Part shown: one piece after another, positions 1 to 11,260 of the stretch | Layout: every line of letters starts with the position of its first letter | Numbering within the stretch: position 1 is the stretch's first letter | Origin: Mytilus californianus | Taxonomy: Eukaryota; Mollusca; Bivalvia; Mytilida; Mytilidae | DNA: 64,000 nt | Assembly: GCF_021869535.1 (NCBI RefSeq) | Contig: NW_026262581.1 | Location: 79,017,955-79,081,954, forward strand | Direction of reading: 5' to 3' | The notes under the pieces: model-generated | Database searches by the model: none | The model's input: the letters and a program-made list of their open reading frames with translations, nothing else | Told to the model about the DNA's origin: nothing | Translations under genes and position numbers: made by a program

Positions 1-1350
1 GAAAACATGTTCATTGTTGATTGTTGTATTGTCTAACCAGCTAATTATGAATTCTTATTGCCTTGAACTTGCCATATTTAATAACCAGTGCAGATTTAAT
101 AGACATTAAAATTCTTTCATGGTAGAGTGTTTCTAATTATTAAATTTGTTTGGTGTTAATACCTATGTGATAATAATTAATTTTATGATATAGCACTAAC
201 TTCACTTCAAAGTTCTGTTATTTAATATGCCATATTTAGATACCTTTATCTGAAAACTGAAACATGTGTTTGTATTCTTCTAGTAAGAATCAGTGTTGCT
301 GTAGTTATTTTCATTGACTACTTGTTATTGCTAGGAAGGGGTAAGGTTAAATTGGTTCATTCACATGGTGCATAGGTAATACAGATCTTCAGCAAATATT
401 CTGAAATTATTTGTGCTCCCTGTGAAACAGGCTGGTTAAAAGAATATATATCCATTCATAAATTCTGTTTCTTATTTTCTGATATATTAGTAGGCTTAAG
501 AACTTTACCAAACTTCATACTTTATGTGCCTGTTCCAAGTTCTTACTAATTCATAAAGTGCTATAATCATACTTTTTGCTATTTGTAGCCTTCTTCCTCA
601 AAATGTAACTTAGATCATATGAAAACATAATACATTTGTCTATAAATTATTGTTCTCTTCCCTTCAAAATGCTGCTTTCAGGGTGAATTTTGGTGGCAGG
701 TGGCTTAGAGGGTTTAGAAGAATCCCCCAACCTCCAAACAAAAAATAGTATTAAAGACTATTAAAGTTTTAATTCAGACTGAATTTTGACTATTTAAAAC
801 GTCAGAGCTTCATGAACCCAAATACCCTCCCCTCCCCCCTTCTTAGAGAAATCCTGGATACGAGCCTGCCCATTTTATTTGAAAGATTTGCCTGTTATCC
901 ATAATTTTAACCCTAGACCATATTCTAAAATAATTCCCATGATAATCTTAAAGTTAATAGGGAAAGTTTTATTTTAGTCCTTTAAATTTTCTGAGAGGTT
1001 GAAGAGTTAAAAATGAAAAAGTTTTGAGCAAAATAATTTTAAAACCAAAATGAACATGGTCCAAGTATCATCCTGTAAAATTAAACTGCAGGAAAATCTT
1101 CCCAGCATGCAATGGAAACATTTGTCACATTTAATTACTGATTTTCATCTAGCAAATATATTCTCATTTTACTGTCATCCAGCAAATAAATTGTTATTCA
1201 GTAATAGATATGTCATTAGAAATCTCATTGTTATTATGTACTGTCTAAATCCACAAGGACTGAATGTAGTAGACACTTATGTTCCTTCAAACCATTCAGT
1301 AGATCATTCTCTTGTTATCTGATGTGTTATACTAGTGTTTATGATTTCAG
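1..1350 (+). other. TRAPPC13 intron, 3' part
   Basis: AT-rich sequence running up to a TTTCAG acceptor just before the first visible TRAPPC13 exon. I found no conserved exon, RNA gene or clear repeat in it. The short open frame near its end (1050-1322) has no recognisable protein character and is treated as chance. Confidence 0.6.
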
Positions 1351-4300
1351 ACCAGATATGGTGTTCGGTAAAGTAAATTATCTGAATGCCATGGACACCA
1401 GACAGTATTTATATTGTCTGACACCCAAACCAGAAGTAATCAAAGAACTGAAAGTGCTGAAAGGTGTGACAAATATCGGTAAATTAGATATTGTGTGGAA
1501 AACTAATATGGGAGAGAGAGGAAGATTACAGACTAGTCAGTTACAGAGAGTGGTAGGTTTCAAAATATCAGTATTGGTAATTACATTTTAGTAAGTAAAT
1601 AAAACTGTTTATGACCTTATTTTACTGAAGGGACTCTGCATTTTTTACTCTGTTTAGGTTAAGGGTTTAGGATATAAGTAAAGGTTTACAACCTTATTTT
1701 ACTGAAGGGGACTTGGCATCTTTAACAAATATTTAGGTTAAGGGTTTAGCATATAAGTAAAACGGTTTACAACTTTATTGTACTGAAGGGGACTCGGCAC
1801 CTTTCACTTATATGTAGGTTAAGGGTTAAGGATATAAGTAAAATGGTTTACATCCTTAATGAACTGAAGGGGACTCAGCATCTTTAACTAATATTTAGGT
1901 TAGGTTTAGGATATAACTAAAATGATTTACGATCTACTGTACTGAAGAGGACTCAGCAATTTTAACTTCAGTTTAGGTTAAGGGTTTTAGAATATAAGTA
2001 TTATGGTTTACGACCTTATTGTACTGAAGGGGACTTGAAACCTTTCACTAATATTTAGGTTAAGGGTTAAGGAAATAGGTAATATGGTTTACAGCCTTAT
2101 TGTACCAAAGGGGACTTGGTACTTTCCATGCATACTTAGGTTAAGGGTTTAGGATGTAAGTAAAAGGTTTACAACCTTATTATACTGACGGGTACTCTGC
2201 ACCTTTCACTCATATTAAGGATAAGGGTTTAGCATATACCGGTAAGGAAAACAGTTTACAACCTATTGTGCTCAAAGGGACTCGGCACCTTCACTGAAGG
2301 GGACTGAGGACCTTTAACTTATTGTTAAGGATTTAGGTTGTAAGTAAAACAGTTTTGTCTTTAACAATATATATAGGTTAAGGGTTTAGGATATAAGTAA
2401 AATGGTTTACAACTGTATTATACTGAAGGGGACTTGGCACCTTTCACTCATATTAAGGGATATAAGTAAAATGGTTTACAACCTATTATACTAAAGAGGA
2501 TTCCGCAACTAATATTCAGGTTAAGGGTTTAGGATATTTTAGGGATTGGTTTGGTAAAGGTCAGCAAAAAAGATATGGTTAAGGATAGAGTAAGGGTAAG
2601 GGCTAGCAATGTAAAAGGGTCCAGCCCGATTTGGTCAGTGTCCCCTAAAGTAAATAATAGCCCAAATTACTTTTAGTAGTATCTTTGATAAGGTTTCAGA
2701 AAGGTACTGAAATTGTGGTAAAGCCTGGGGAAAAATTGGGAAATGTCAAATTTGTTGATAAATTATACAAATAATGTGATATAAGACATACAAAAATGAT
2801 ATTATTTGTTTTCTGAGTATTTATGGTCAACACTTGTTATTAAGAGCATGGGAATGTCAAGACTTCATCCTTGAAAAGTTATGAGATTGTTCCAGAAGAA
2901 AGGAACTGTGATTGATAACAAGCAAAATTCCAATAATTGAACAGATATGATAAAAAATCTTTAATGAGATAAGGATTCCTTTTGAACAAAACCAATAGTT
3001 ATAACAGAAACCAATATAGGACAAGGATAGAACTCATCAAAATGGCTTTTAATGATTGATCTAGGTAATGCCTTCATATATCAACTTATTGTGTAATCTA
3101 GTGGAATTTTTATTAGTGGAACAGGTTATTAAGAAAAAAAGATTGTTATTTGAGCAATTAATATTGAAACATATTTACATAAATATAAACACAAATATCA
3201 ATTATTGTAATTGGAATGTTTTGAATTCCAGAATTTAATTGGTTTGTCAACTTTTCCAAACTTAACAAGGGAGATGTTTTTATGATTAACAAAGGAGGAG
3301 ATTTACTGAAGAACCTATTCTTAAATATTTTGTCTTGCAAAAAAAAAAAGTTACTGTTATTTTTCATGTTAAAATTATTTTGGATTCTTAAAAAATGGGC
3401 TGGGTTGGATGAAGTCCAATGCTGGCATATAGTATTGTGATGTCGAGGGGTTGGGAAAAGTGGATACTTCATTTATGTTATCAACTCCTACAGTTTTCAA
3501 CCCAGATCCCTGAAACTTCACATTATATGACATCAGCCTGTAATTCTGAAAATGCATGTAATAGCTGCCACTGAATATTAGGCATGTATTCATCATAAGT
3601 GGTTGTAAAGAATTTGCATATAATTATATTTTCGTTTTTTTAAGGCTCCAGGCTATGGTGATATAAGAGTTACAGTTGAAAAGGTTCCTGATACAGTGTT
3701 GTTAGAAAATACGTTTGAAGTTGTTTGTCGAATAACCAATTGCTGGTACTATATTTTTAATACAAATCTTCAGTGTCACAGTTTAAGTCTAATATAAACT
3801 AAAAGTATCGAACTGATATAACCTTTCTCCTATCATGTGTGTATATTTAATTTATTTTTAGTAAAAATTGCATTTAGATTAACAAATAGTAAACTTTTTT
3901 AGGAGAAAATTTGTCATGAAATAGAAGTTCCTTCATAATATAACTTCTAAGTGGAAGAAATATTCCTTGATATTTTTTCCACTGAAATTACTTACTTTCT
4001 TATGAAATAAAGGGTATAGAACATTTGTTCTAACAGAAACAGATATTATTGCATTGTTTATAACAAAGTTTCCAGGGGAACTTCTGTTAGGTGGAACAAA
4101 GTTTCTGGAGAACTTCTGTTAGGTGGAACAAATTAACATAAAATATCAAAACTATCCCTGTGATATTTTCTCTCCAGTTTATTTTAAAAAGTAGTTTTTG
4201 CCAACTTTATAAATGTGGGCTAATATGATGATAACTTGGTGTCTGGTGTTAACTGTTTCACTTTGTTTACTGTACTCCTTGAAAAAAGGGGGTCATTCAG

Positions 4301-7300
4301 AACCAATATTGACCACATTCATCCTTAAGAAGTCCAATTTCAAAATTTCATCCTATGTTTCCAGCAGTTACTTAAAATAAATCATGAAAAAAAAAACCTT
4401 TTAGCAATTAAACAGAATAAGGTGACCAGATGTTGGTAATTATGGATATTTGGCTCTAAAAAGAAAAAGGATAGAGAGCAAGATTTTGATTACCAGTAAA
4501 TATTTGTCTGACCATTTTTAACCAGTTGAAAATGCTATTATGATGTTTTTATTGCATTTTTACAAGAACTACAAATCAGAGTTACCTGAAATTTGGTATT
4601 AAGCTTTATGTGAGCATGCTATTGATAATGAGGCATTTTCACATCTACTGCTAATTATTTCTTGTTTTATAATATACTTATATATTCTTAAACATAATGG
4701 CCATGTATAAAATTTTCATGGCATATTTTTCAGGAACTACTTGATTCAGAGCTTCCTGAACTCAGAATCATGCTCATGTGAGCATGCTTTACTGTTAGGG
4801 TAGTTTTAACATCCATTTTTCGTCATCTTCCAGTTTACTATTTCTTAAAGTGAAAATATCATTAGGTGGCAATAGCTCGCGGTTCATTTTGTTTTGCATA
4901 GAATCTAATGTGAAAAAGTGTAAGAAAGACTGCAGCTTCTTATTCATATAATTATTTTAAAACTAAGATTGATTTATTTTCAGTGAGAGAACAATGGATT
5001 TGACATTAGTACTGCAGAACAACCAGAGTACTGGAGTGGTGTGGGTTGGTATATCTGGAAGACAGCTGGGAAAGTTACCTCCCAATGAAAATATGGATCT
5101 AAAATTAAATGTCATAGCAACCATTCCAGGTCTACAGGTAAATTTGATAAATTTTAAGATCGTTAGTATCTCAATAAAATATTGTGTTTAGTATACATCA
5201 ATGAGAGAGCAACCTACCAACAGAATAAAGGATAAGCTCATTGCTTTGTTTGCCATAGTCAGTAGCATTGCTTATATTTTATATATAAGTTTGTTATCCC
5301 CCTGCCATCACCAGAGGGGGCTTTAAGTGTTACCCTTGTCCGTTCATACGTACTTCCCAAAATTGGTTTCCGTTCTCTAACTTTAGTTTGCCACAACCAA
5401 ATGTTATGACTTATACACAATTCTTATTACCACAAAATACAGATCAAGTTACAATTTGGGTGGCGTCACATTTACCATTCTTGAGTTATGCCCCTTTATA
5501 ATGTTTTATGCAAGCAGGGGCATCATCTGTGTCCATTCTCCATTTTTGTTGAGCCTGCGAAATTTTTTTCTCGAAAGGGAGACATAGCGATCTTAGATTC
5601 CGTTGGCTGCATGAGCAGCCTCAACATTTAGGTTCAGTCTGTGGTTAAAGTTTTTTGGACATCAATAACTTTGTCAAAACTACAAGGAATTACCGGTAGA
5701 TGAAATTTGGACAGAAGCTTGTTTATGACCAAAATACAGTATCCAGAGCAAAATTGTGAAAATATATTCATTAAATTTTATGAAACTTTTTAATGATTAA
5801 GAGATAATGTCTGAAGCACACTTTTGAAAATTTGTTTTTATTTTCAGTATTTTCTGATAGATGGACTTTTTTGACAGTTAACATTTACTGACAGTCTGGA
5901 ATTATTTTTTTTTGCTTTGATAAGTTTGATAACCTTCATGGATTGTTATGAAACTTTGACAGAAGCTTAGAAACAAGACCAAGAAATAGCATCTAAAGAG
6001 AAAGTTTGGATCTTTTTAACAATCTGTATTTTACTGATAAATGGACTCACTTTTTAAGTCAACATTACACTTTTAGCACTGACAGCAGCAATCGCAGGCA
6101 AGACACAGGATTCTGCGGAACCCATTACAAATTTTTTTGTTAAAGTTTCAGACCTCATTCATTGAATATTATGTGACCTACATATATGTAATTTAATTGC
6201 AGTGGCGTATCCAGAGGGAGGGGGTTTCCGGGGGTTGGAACCTCCTTTTTTTTTGACGATCTATGCTTTTGAATGGGACATATGATTGGAACCCCCCCTC
6301 CTTTTAAAAATGGCTGGATCTGCCCCTGAATTGGTAAAGGATTATAACATATCATTGAGTTTAGTTCATTTATGGGATACTAAGTAATCTGCAATTATGT
6401 TACTTCATATGAGGACACATCTTGTCTGACTGCTTAACACCAAAGAAGGTTGTGGTGACCTATATTTCATGCTTAATTTACTGCATATAAGTTTTAGGAG
6501 GCATGTATTTATTGACTCCGATATCTTTGTAGATCTATGTATTAGTTTGTGATTAGGTCAGTTTATGGGGAACCACTAGTGGTAGGTCAATGATATTTGG
6601 TATGCAGTTGTATAAGCATTGGCATATCTCATTTCCATTGAGAATATTTGGCCCTGCCCCCTCGGTCATGGTCTATTGACTTTGAAACTTTTGCTTAGTT
6701 TACATATGTATTAGTTTGTGATTAGGTCTGTTTAAGATGAACCACTAATGTTAAGTCAATGATATTTTGTATGCAAATGTATTGGCATTTGCAGGTTTCA
6801 TTTCCATTGAGATTATATAACCCCACCCCCTCATTATGGTTCATTGACTTTGAAACTTTTACATAGTTTACAAGTTAATGTTTGTGTTAAGGTTTGTTTA
6901 AAGGGAACGACTTATGAAAAGTCAATGGTATTTGGTATGCAGTTGTATTAGCATTGGCACATCTCATTTCCATGGAGATTGTTTAGCCCTGTACCTTCAG
7001 TCATGGTTCATTGACTTTGAATATTTGCATAACTTACATGTTAAAGTATTGCTATTTTAATTTCAACATTTGCATTATCAAAATAACAAATAGGCGAGAC
7101 ATATCTCTGTGTTAACAGTTTATTTTAAATTGTGGAGTTGAACATATCATGGTATCACTCCTAACAAAAATTATGAAACATATTTTCAATAATCAAATAA
7201 AAGCTAGAGTACAAAATATGGCATTCAAGTTACTTTCAAAGGTTACCAAAGAAGACATAAATTTACCTTCTAGGTACTTTATATTAAAATATCCAAATAT

Positions 7301-7412
7301 TCTCTTTTTTCAGACAATATCAGGATTGCGGTTAACAGATAATTTCCTGAAAAGGACTTATGAACATGATGAACTAGCTCAAGTTTTCATATATAATGAT
7401 TCAAATGTATGA
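1351..7412 (+). CDS. TRAPPC13: TRAPPC13, last four coding exons (5' part outside window)
   Basis: Trafficking protein particle complex subunit 13, a metazoan TRAPPIII subunit; the complex acts in Rab1 activation, ER-Golgi transport and autophagy. Four exons join with GT-AG introns and matching phases: 1351-1552, 3645-3745, 4984-5137 and 7314-7412 (TGA at 7410-7412). They encode about 185 C-terminal residues of a family protein that is usually a little over 400. Diagnostic stretches are [51 protein letters not shown] and [19 protein letters not shown], which closely match the animal family as I recall it. The codon split across introns 2/3 gives NCC where vertebrates have NCS. The first exon starts inside a codon, so upstream exons lie left of the window. 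Introns carry an 82-bp minisatellite and several repeat elements. Confidence 0.95.
1585..2545 (+). repeat. 82-bp minisatellite in TRAPPC13 intron
   Basis: About eleven degenerate head-to-tail units of roughly 80-90 bp starting just after the donor of exon 1351-1552. Recurring landmarks are GGTTAAGGGTTTAGGATATA, AGTAAAATGGTTTACAACC and ACTGAAGGGGACT. Units differ by point changes and small deletions; the array decays after about 2540. The telomere-like GGTTAAGGGTTTAGG text is part of a longer unit, so this is not an interstitial telomere tract. Confidence 0.85.
2546..3644 (+). other. TRAPPC13 intron remainder, no feature seen
   Basis: AT-rich intron between the minisatellite and exon 3645-3745. 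Two overlapping open frames on the - strand (3158-3472, 3375-3596) show no family signature, splice-supported extension or codon bias, so I give them no gene call. Confidence 0.55.
3746..4983 (+). other. TRAPPC13 intron, no clear feature
   Basis: AT-rich intron. The only structure is a short local duplication around 4070-4130, where a phrase containing GAACTTCTGTTAGGTGGAAC occurs twice about 40 bp apart. Confidence 0.5.
5291..5545 (+). mobile_element. Family B tandem-core element, short copy
   Basis: Begins with a degenerate form of the family-B hairpin end (the CCCCC...GGGGG region around 5299-5322), then ACCCTTGTCCGT, the phrase CCAAAATTGGTTTCCGTTCT, one core unit (CAACCAAATGTTATGA...TATGCCCCTTTATAA) and the far end TGCAAGCAGGGGCATCATCT. 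It has the same layout as copies at 13251, 16510 and 62782. It lies in the last TRAPPC13 intron. Confidence 0.75.
5550..6125 (+). mobile_element. Family H tandem-core element
   Basis: Starts with GCCTGCGA (5553-5560), which recurs inverted as TCGCAGGC (6092-6099) near the right end. Between them lie two or three degenerate core units containing TTGACAGAAGCTT and an associated ACCAA phrase (about 5704 and 5950). The short left sequence repeated inverted at the right is the layout seen in families A, D and E. Only one copy is in the window, so the limits are approximate. Confidence 0.55.
6202..6329 (+). mobile_element. hAT-like MITE
   Basis: A 128-bp segment with imperfect terminal inverted repeats: left CAGTGGCGTATCCAG, right CTGGATCTGCCCCTG. 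Arms continue through GGAGGGGG and CCCCCCTCC. CAGGGGCGGATCCAG-type ends are typical of small hAT-superfamily MITEs. AATTG occurs on both sides, compatible with a decayed 8-bp target duplication. It has no coding capacity. Confidence 0.55.
6478..7131 (-). mobile_element. Family D tandem-core element, reverse copy
   Basis: Read on the - strand it starts with the family-D left end (TAACACAGAGATATGTCTCG, complement of about 7096-7115) followed by three or four units of about 165 bp. Recurring + strand phrases are TAGTTTGTGATTAGGTC, GTCAATGATATTTGGTATGC and CATTTCCATTGAGA. Same family as 34643-35398 and 56123-56745. It ends shortly before the last TRAPPC13 exon. Confidence 0.75.
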
Positions 7413-8760
7413 TAGAATTAAAAATGTGATATTTAGAAGGACCAACTATATTAAAAATCGCTCGGAATGAGCTGTCCAGTATCCATGTGATTTTTTAAGG
7501 AACTTAATGTTGTGAAGATGTCTGTGATCATTGTTGTAATTGATTGGAAACTTTTACATAGTGAAATGAAAATACAAAAATGTACTGGATGATATTTTCA
7601 GTCCTTTTTTGACATTTGATGGAGAGCTTCAGAAACAAGATTTGAATGAACAGGAATTCCTGTTCAGTTATCACTTTGTTGTATTTTTTATTCAGTACTT
7701 ATAATATAATACTTAAGCCAAAGTGAAAAATCATTCATATATCTTCACTTCCATGAGGTTATTTCTTACCAAAACTGATTTCTTATGAACACTTTTATAT
7801 GCTCCATATTTATAGAAGATTTAACTTTCTTCAAGGTACCGTATGTTGTTCAAAAATTACATATTAGATCTTCCCTTGTGTCATCTAATATTGAAGTATT
7901 TTCTGAGACCAGCATCTTCATAAAAAAAGTTTGTTAAAGGCTTTATTATAAGATATTAGTTACTATTGTTAAGTAAATCTAGAAATACACTATTGTTCTT
8001 AGTAGTATCATTATCATCAGTACACATTGTTGTAATATTCAACACTGGGGGTCTTTTCACAAAACATCTAATGATCGAAATTGATTGTAAGTTATACTGA
8101 AATGTTCATGACTTACAAGTATGTTTTCTTGTAAGATTTTTTGTGAAATGAGTCACAGGACATTAAGCAACCAACACAGAATCATGTATTATACAATTCA
8201 ATATTGTTATATAATAATACATGTATTATACCATTCAATATTGTTATATAATAATACATGTATTATACCATTCAATATTGTTATATAATAATACATGTAT
8301 TATACCATTCAATATTGTTATATAATAATACATGTATTATACCATTCAATATTGTTATATAATAATACATGTATTATACAATTCAATATTGTTATATAAT
8401 AATACATGTATTATACAATTCAATATTGTTATATAATAATACATGTATTATACCATTCAGATGTACTTCTACATTTTTTAGACGCTAAAGAGAAAACATG
8501 CTATCCTATTTTTCTGAAGGTAAATAAATTGATTATTTGAGAAATGAAATGGTTATTTTTCGTTTACTTTTGACCTTTAATGTGTTAAGTAAGGTATGCA
8601 TAATTTACTTTAGTTAGTTTTTATTTTCTCAAAGAAGCAGATTTAGTGCAATAAACTTTTGTATAATTGTATGAATTATTTATGAAAATTGTAAATAAAT
8701 TGATTGAATTTTACGTTGTGTTTAATATTTTCTGAAGAAAACTTTCTTTTGTGCAGGATT
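7413..8760 (+). other. Probable TRAPPC13 3' UTR and downstream
   Basis: Sequence after the stop codon. AATAAA hexamers at about 8523, 8650 and 8694 are candidate polyadenylation signals; which one is used cannot be decided from sequence. A 37-bp minisatellite (8183-8461) lies before them, so it would be transcribed if they are used. Confidence 0.4.
8183..8461. repeat. 37-bp minisatellite with palindromic unit
   Basis: About seven and a half nearly identical units with a 37-bp period. Each contains the perfect 16-bp palindrome ATAATACATGTATTAT followed by ACCATTCAATATTGTTAT. Variation is almost confined to one position (ACCATT versus ACAATT). Confidence 0.95.
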
Positions 8761-9150
8761 ATACTAGTTAAGTTCATTTGACTCTAGAAGTAGGGGTTAT
8801 ATTGTAATTGCCTTGTCCCTCCCTCATATCCTTCACCTCTAAAAGTTAAACCAGAAGTGATAGGTTGGTTTGGAATTCAACAATTTGGCAGTTAATGTCC
8901 ATTGGGGTAGATACATTTTGGAAATAAATTATTGTCGATAGACATCAGATTCCAAGTAACAGTGATGGCCTTGTAAGTCATGCAAGTTTACAAAGTGAAA
9001 ACACATGAAAATGTATGACTGATGCTTACAGTGTTTATGTACTAAAGCAAAATATTGTCCTATAAAAAAAATATCCCCCAGGACAAAATGTCATGATTAT
9101 TGATCATTATATTTTGTTCCAGCCATTGAAACAATGTGAGTTTGTACCCA
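8761..9150. other. Intergenic, nothing recognised
   Basis: AT-rich sequence between the TRAPPC13 3' region and the tRNA-like segment. No exon, RNA gene or repeat was recognised. Confidence 0.4.
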
Positions 9151-9222
9151 GTCGTCCTGGTGTAGGGGTATGAATCGTGGCATCACATGCTCAAGGTCTT
9201 GAGTTCGATTCCCGGCATAGAC
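9151..9222 (+). repeat. tRNA-like SINE head or tRNA pseudogene
   Basis: A good A-box (TGGTGTAGGGG) and B-box (GAGTTCGATTCC) lie at tRNA spacing. The anticodon loop position would read CAC (valine). Acceptor and T stems pair poorly and no other conserved tRNA ends are seen, so a working tRNA is unlikely. An AT-rich tail follows, which favours a SINE head. Confidence 0.5.
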
Positions 9223-9848
9223 ACTGGAATTTTAGTGGATTTTTTCTACATAAATTTTGAAAGATAGTCTTTATTCTGAATAAATATTTCTAAGTTTTAT
9301 TGTGTGTTCAACATTCCCACAAAAATGTTACAGAACAAAGGAAAGCATGCAGAACAAAGAAACTCAAGGTAGGGTGATCTGGAAGGGGTTATCCGACTCA
9401 GATCACCCCTGTTAGAACAAAGGACTTGGGATGTAAGATCGCTGTGGTACTGATCATGAAAAATACTCACCCTTATACATTTTTGCTTTATTGCCAAATT
9501 TGTTAATACTATTAAACTTTTTTTACCAAAGTTAAAATTTAAAAGATTAGTAAATAAAAAATGTGATTACAGTTTTAGCAAAAAATATCATTCATTGAGA
9601 AATAATCACTTCACCATTCTGATAGTTTTATCTTGAAAATAGTACTCAGTTGTAAAAACAATTAGAGATAATTCATCTTCACATCAAATAGATTTTATTT
9701 GACAAACCATTCTCAGCCAAATATACCTTGCTTAAAATGAACTGAGCTTTAACTACTAGTAAATAGAGTTTAATGGCGACTACCCTTGCGGGTATTGCGC
9801 CAGATTGCCTTATTATATAAGAAATATATTTTAATATATGTATATATT
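9223..9848. other. Intergenic, one short hairpin
   Basis: Mostly AT-rich and unassigned. Around 9370-9410 GGTGATCT and AGATCACC form a short inverted repeat with a loop of about 20 bases. No gene is seen. Confidence 0.4.
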
Positions 9849-11182
9849 TTTTATGCCGCGCCCTAGCGGAGGGGGTATTAAGTTTTACCCTTGTCCGTCT
9901 GTACATACATACGTACGTCCCAAAATTGGTTTCCGTTCTCTAACTTGAGTTTGCCTCAACCAAATGTTATGAAACTTATACACAATGCTTATTACCACCA
10001 AACACAGATCAAGTTAGAATTTGGGTGGCGTCATTTTTTTTTTTATATCTCTTTGTAAATTAACAAGAGTGCACACGCTGGAATGTCTCGCCTTCTTTAC
10101 TAATCATTGATATTATGTTGATAGTCCTAAATATAAAGCTTAATTACAACTGTCACATAAACTTAACATTAACCAAGAAAACTAAACATTGACCAATGAA
10201 CCATGAAAATGAGGTCAAGGTCAGATGAACCATGCCAGGAAGACATGTACAGTTAATAATTCTTCCATATAACAAATATAGTTGACCTATTGCTTATAGT
10301 TTAAGAAAAACAGACCAAAACACAAAAACTTAACACTGAGCAATGAACCGTGAAAATGAGGTCAAGGTCATATAAAACCTGGGCGACTGACATATAGATC
10401 ATAAAATATTTCCATACACCAAATATAGTTGACCTATTGCATATAGTATTAGAAAAAAAGACCAAAACTCAACTTTGACCACTGAACCATGAAAACGAGG
10501 TCAAGGTCAGATGGCACCTGCCAGCTAGACATGTACACCTTACAATCATTCCATACACCAAATATAGTAGACCTATTGCATACAGTATAAGAAAAACAGA
10601 CCAAAACACAAAAACTTAACTATAACCACTGAACCATGAAAATGAGGCCAAGGCCAGTTGACACCTGCCAGTTGGACATGTACACCTTACAGTCCTTCCA
10701 TACACCGAATATACTAGACCTATTGCTTATAGTATCTGAGATATGGACTTGACCACCAAAACTTAACCTTGTTCACTGATCCATGAAACCAGGTCGAGGT
10801 CAAGTGAAAACTGTCTGACGGGCATGAGGACTTTGCAAGGTACGCACATACCAAATATAGTTATCCTACTACTTATAATAAGAGAGAATTTAACATTACA
10901 AAAAATGTTAACTTTTTTTTCAAGTAGTCACTGAACCATGAAAATGAGGTCAAGGACATTGGACATGTGACTGACGGAAACTTCGTAACATGAGGCATCC
11001 ATATACAAAGTATGAAGCATCCAGGTCTTCCACCTTCTAAAATATAAAGCTTTTAAGAAGTTAGCTAACGCCGCCGTAGCCGCCGCCACCGGATCACTAT
11101 CCCTATGTCGAGCTTTCTGCGACAAAAATTGCAGAATTTGTAGGGGGCATCTGTGTCCCATGGACACATTCTTTATTTATTT
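9849..11182 (+). mobile_element. Family B element split by a family C insertion
   Basis: The family-B beginning is at 9849-10037 (hairpin-end remnant, ACCCTTGTCCGT, CAACCAAATGTTATGAAACT). The characteristic far end (GGGGGCATCTGTGTCCCATGG, then ACACATTC) appears only at about 11139-11182. The intervening 1.1 kb is a family-C element, so C entered an existing B copy. Confidence 0.75.
10038..11138 (+). mobile_element. Family C tandem-core element, copy 1
   Basis: Left end CAAGAGTGCACACGCTG at about 10062, then GTCTCGCCTTC. Six core units of about 140-151 bp follow, each carrying CCATGAAAATGAGGTCAAGG or a close variant and ATACACCAAATATAGT. It closes with GCCGCC microsatellite-like sequence and a right end (TCGAGCTTTCTGCGACAAAA). 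The complete hairpin is better seen in copy 2 at 22705-23905. Confidence 0.85.
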
Positions 11183-11260
11183 ATATTTGATTTTCATAGA
11201 GATTGTTTAATGCTTCGAAACTACTTCAGATAATGTCAATGGCCTAAAAAATCTGTTTAT

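Noticed and set aside
1585-2545. Interstitial telomere tract
   Set aside because: The GGTTAAGGGTTTAGG text occurs once per 82-bp unit and is not a run of TTAGGG hexamers.
3158-3596. Two overlapping - strand frames in a TRAPPC13 intron
   Set aside because: No recognisable family and no codon bias, and poly-A/T driven sequence; treated as chance.
9151-9222. Functional tRNA-Val gene
   Set aside because: Promoter boxes are good but the acceptor and T stems are badly mismatched; a SINE head or pseudogene fits better.
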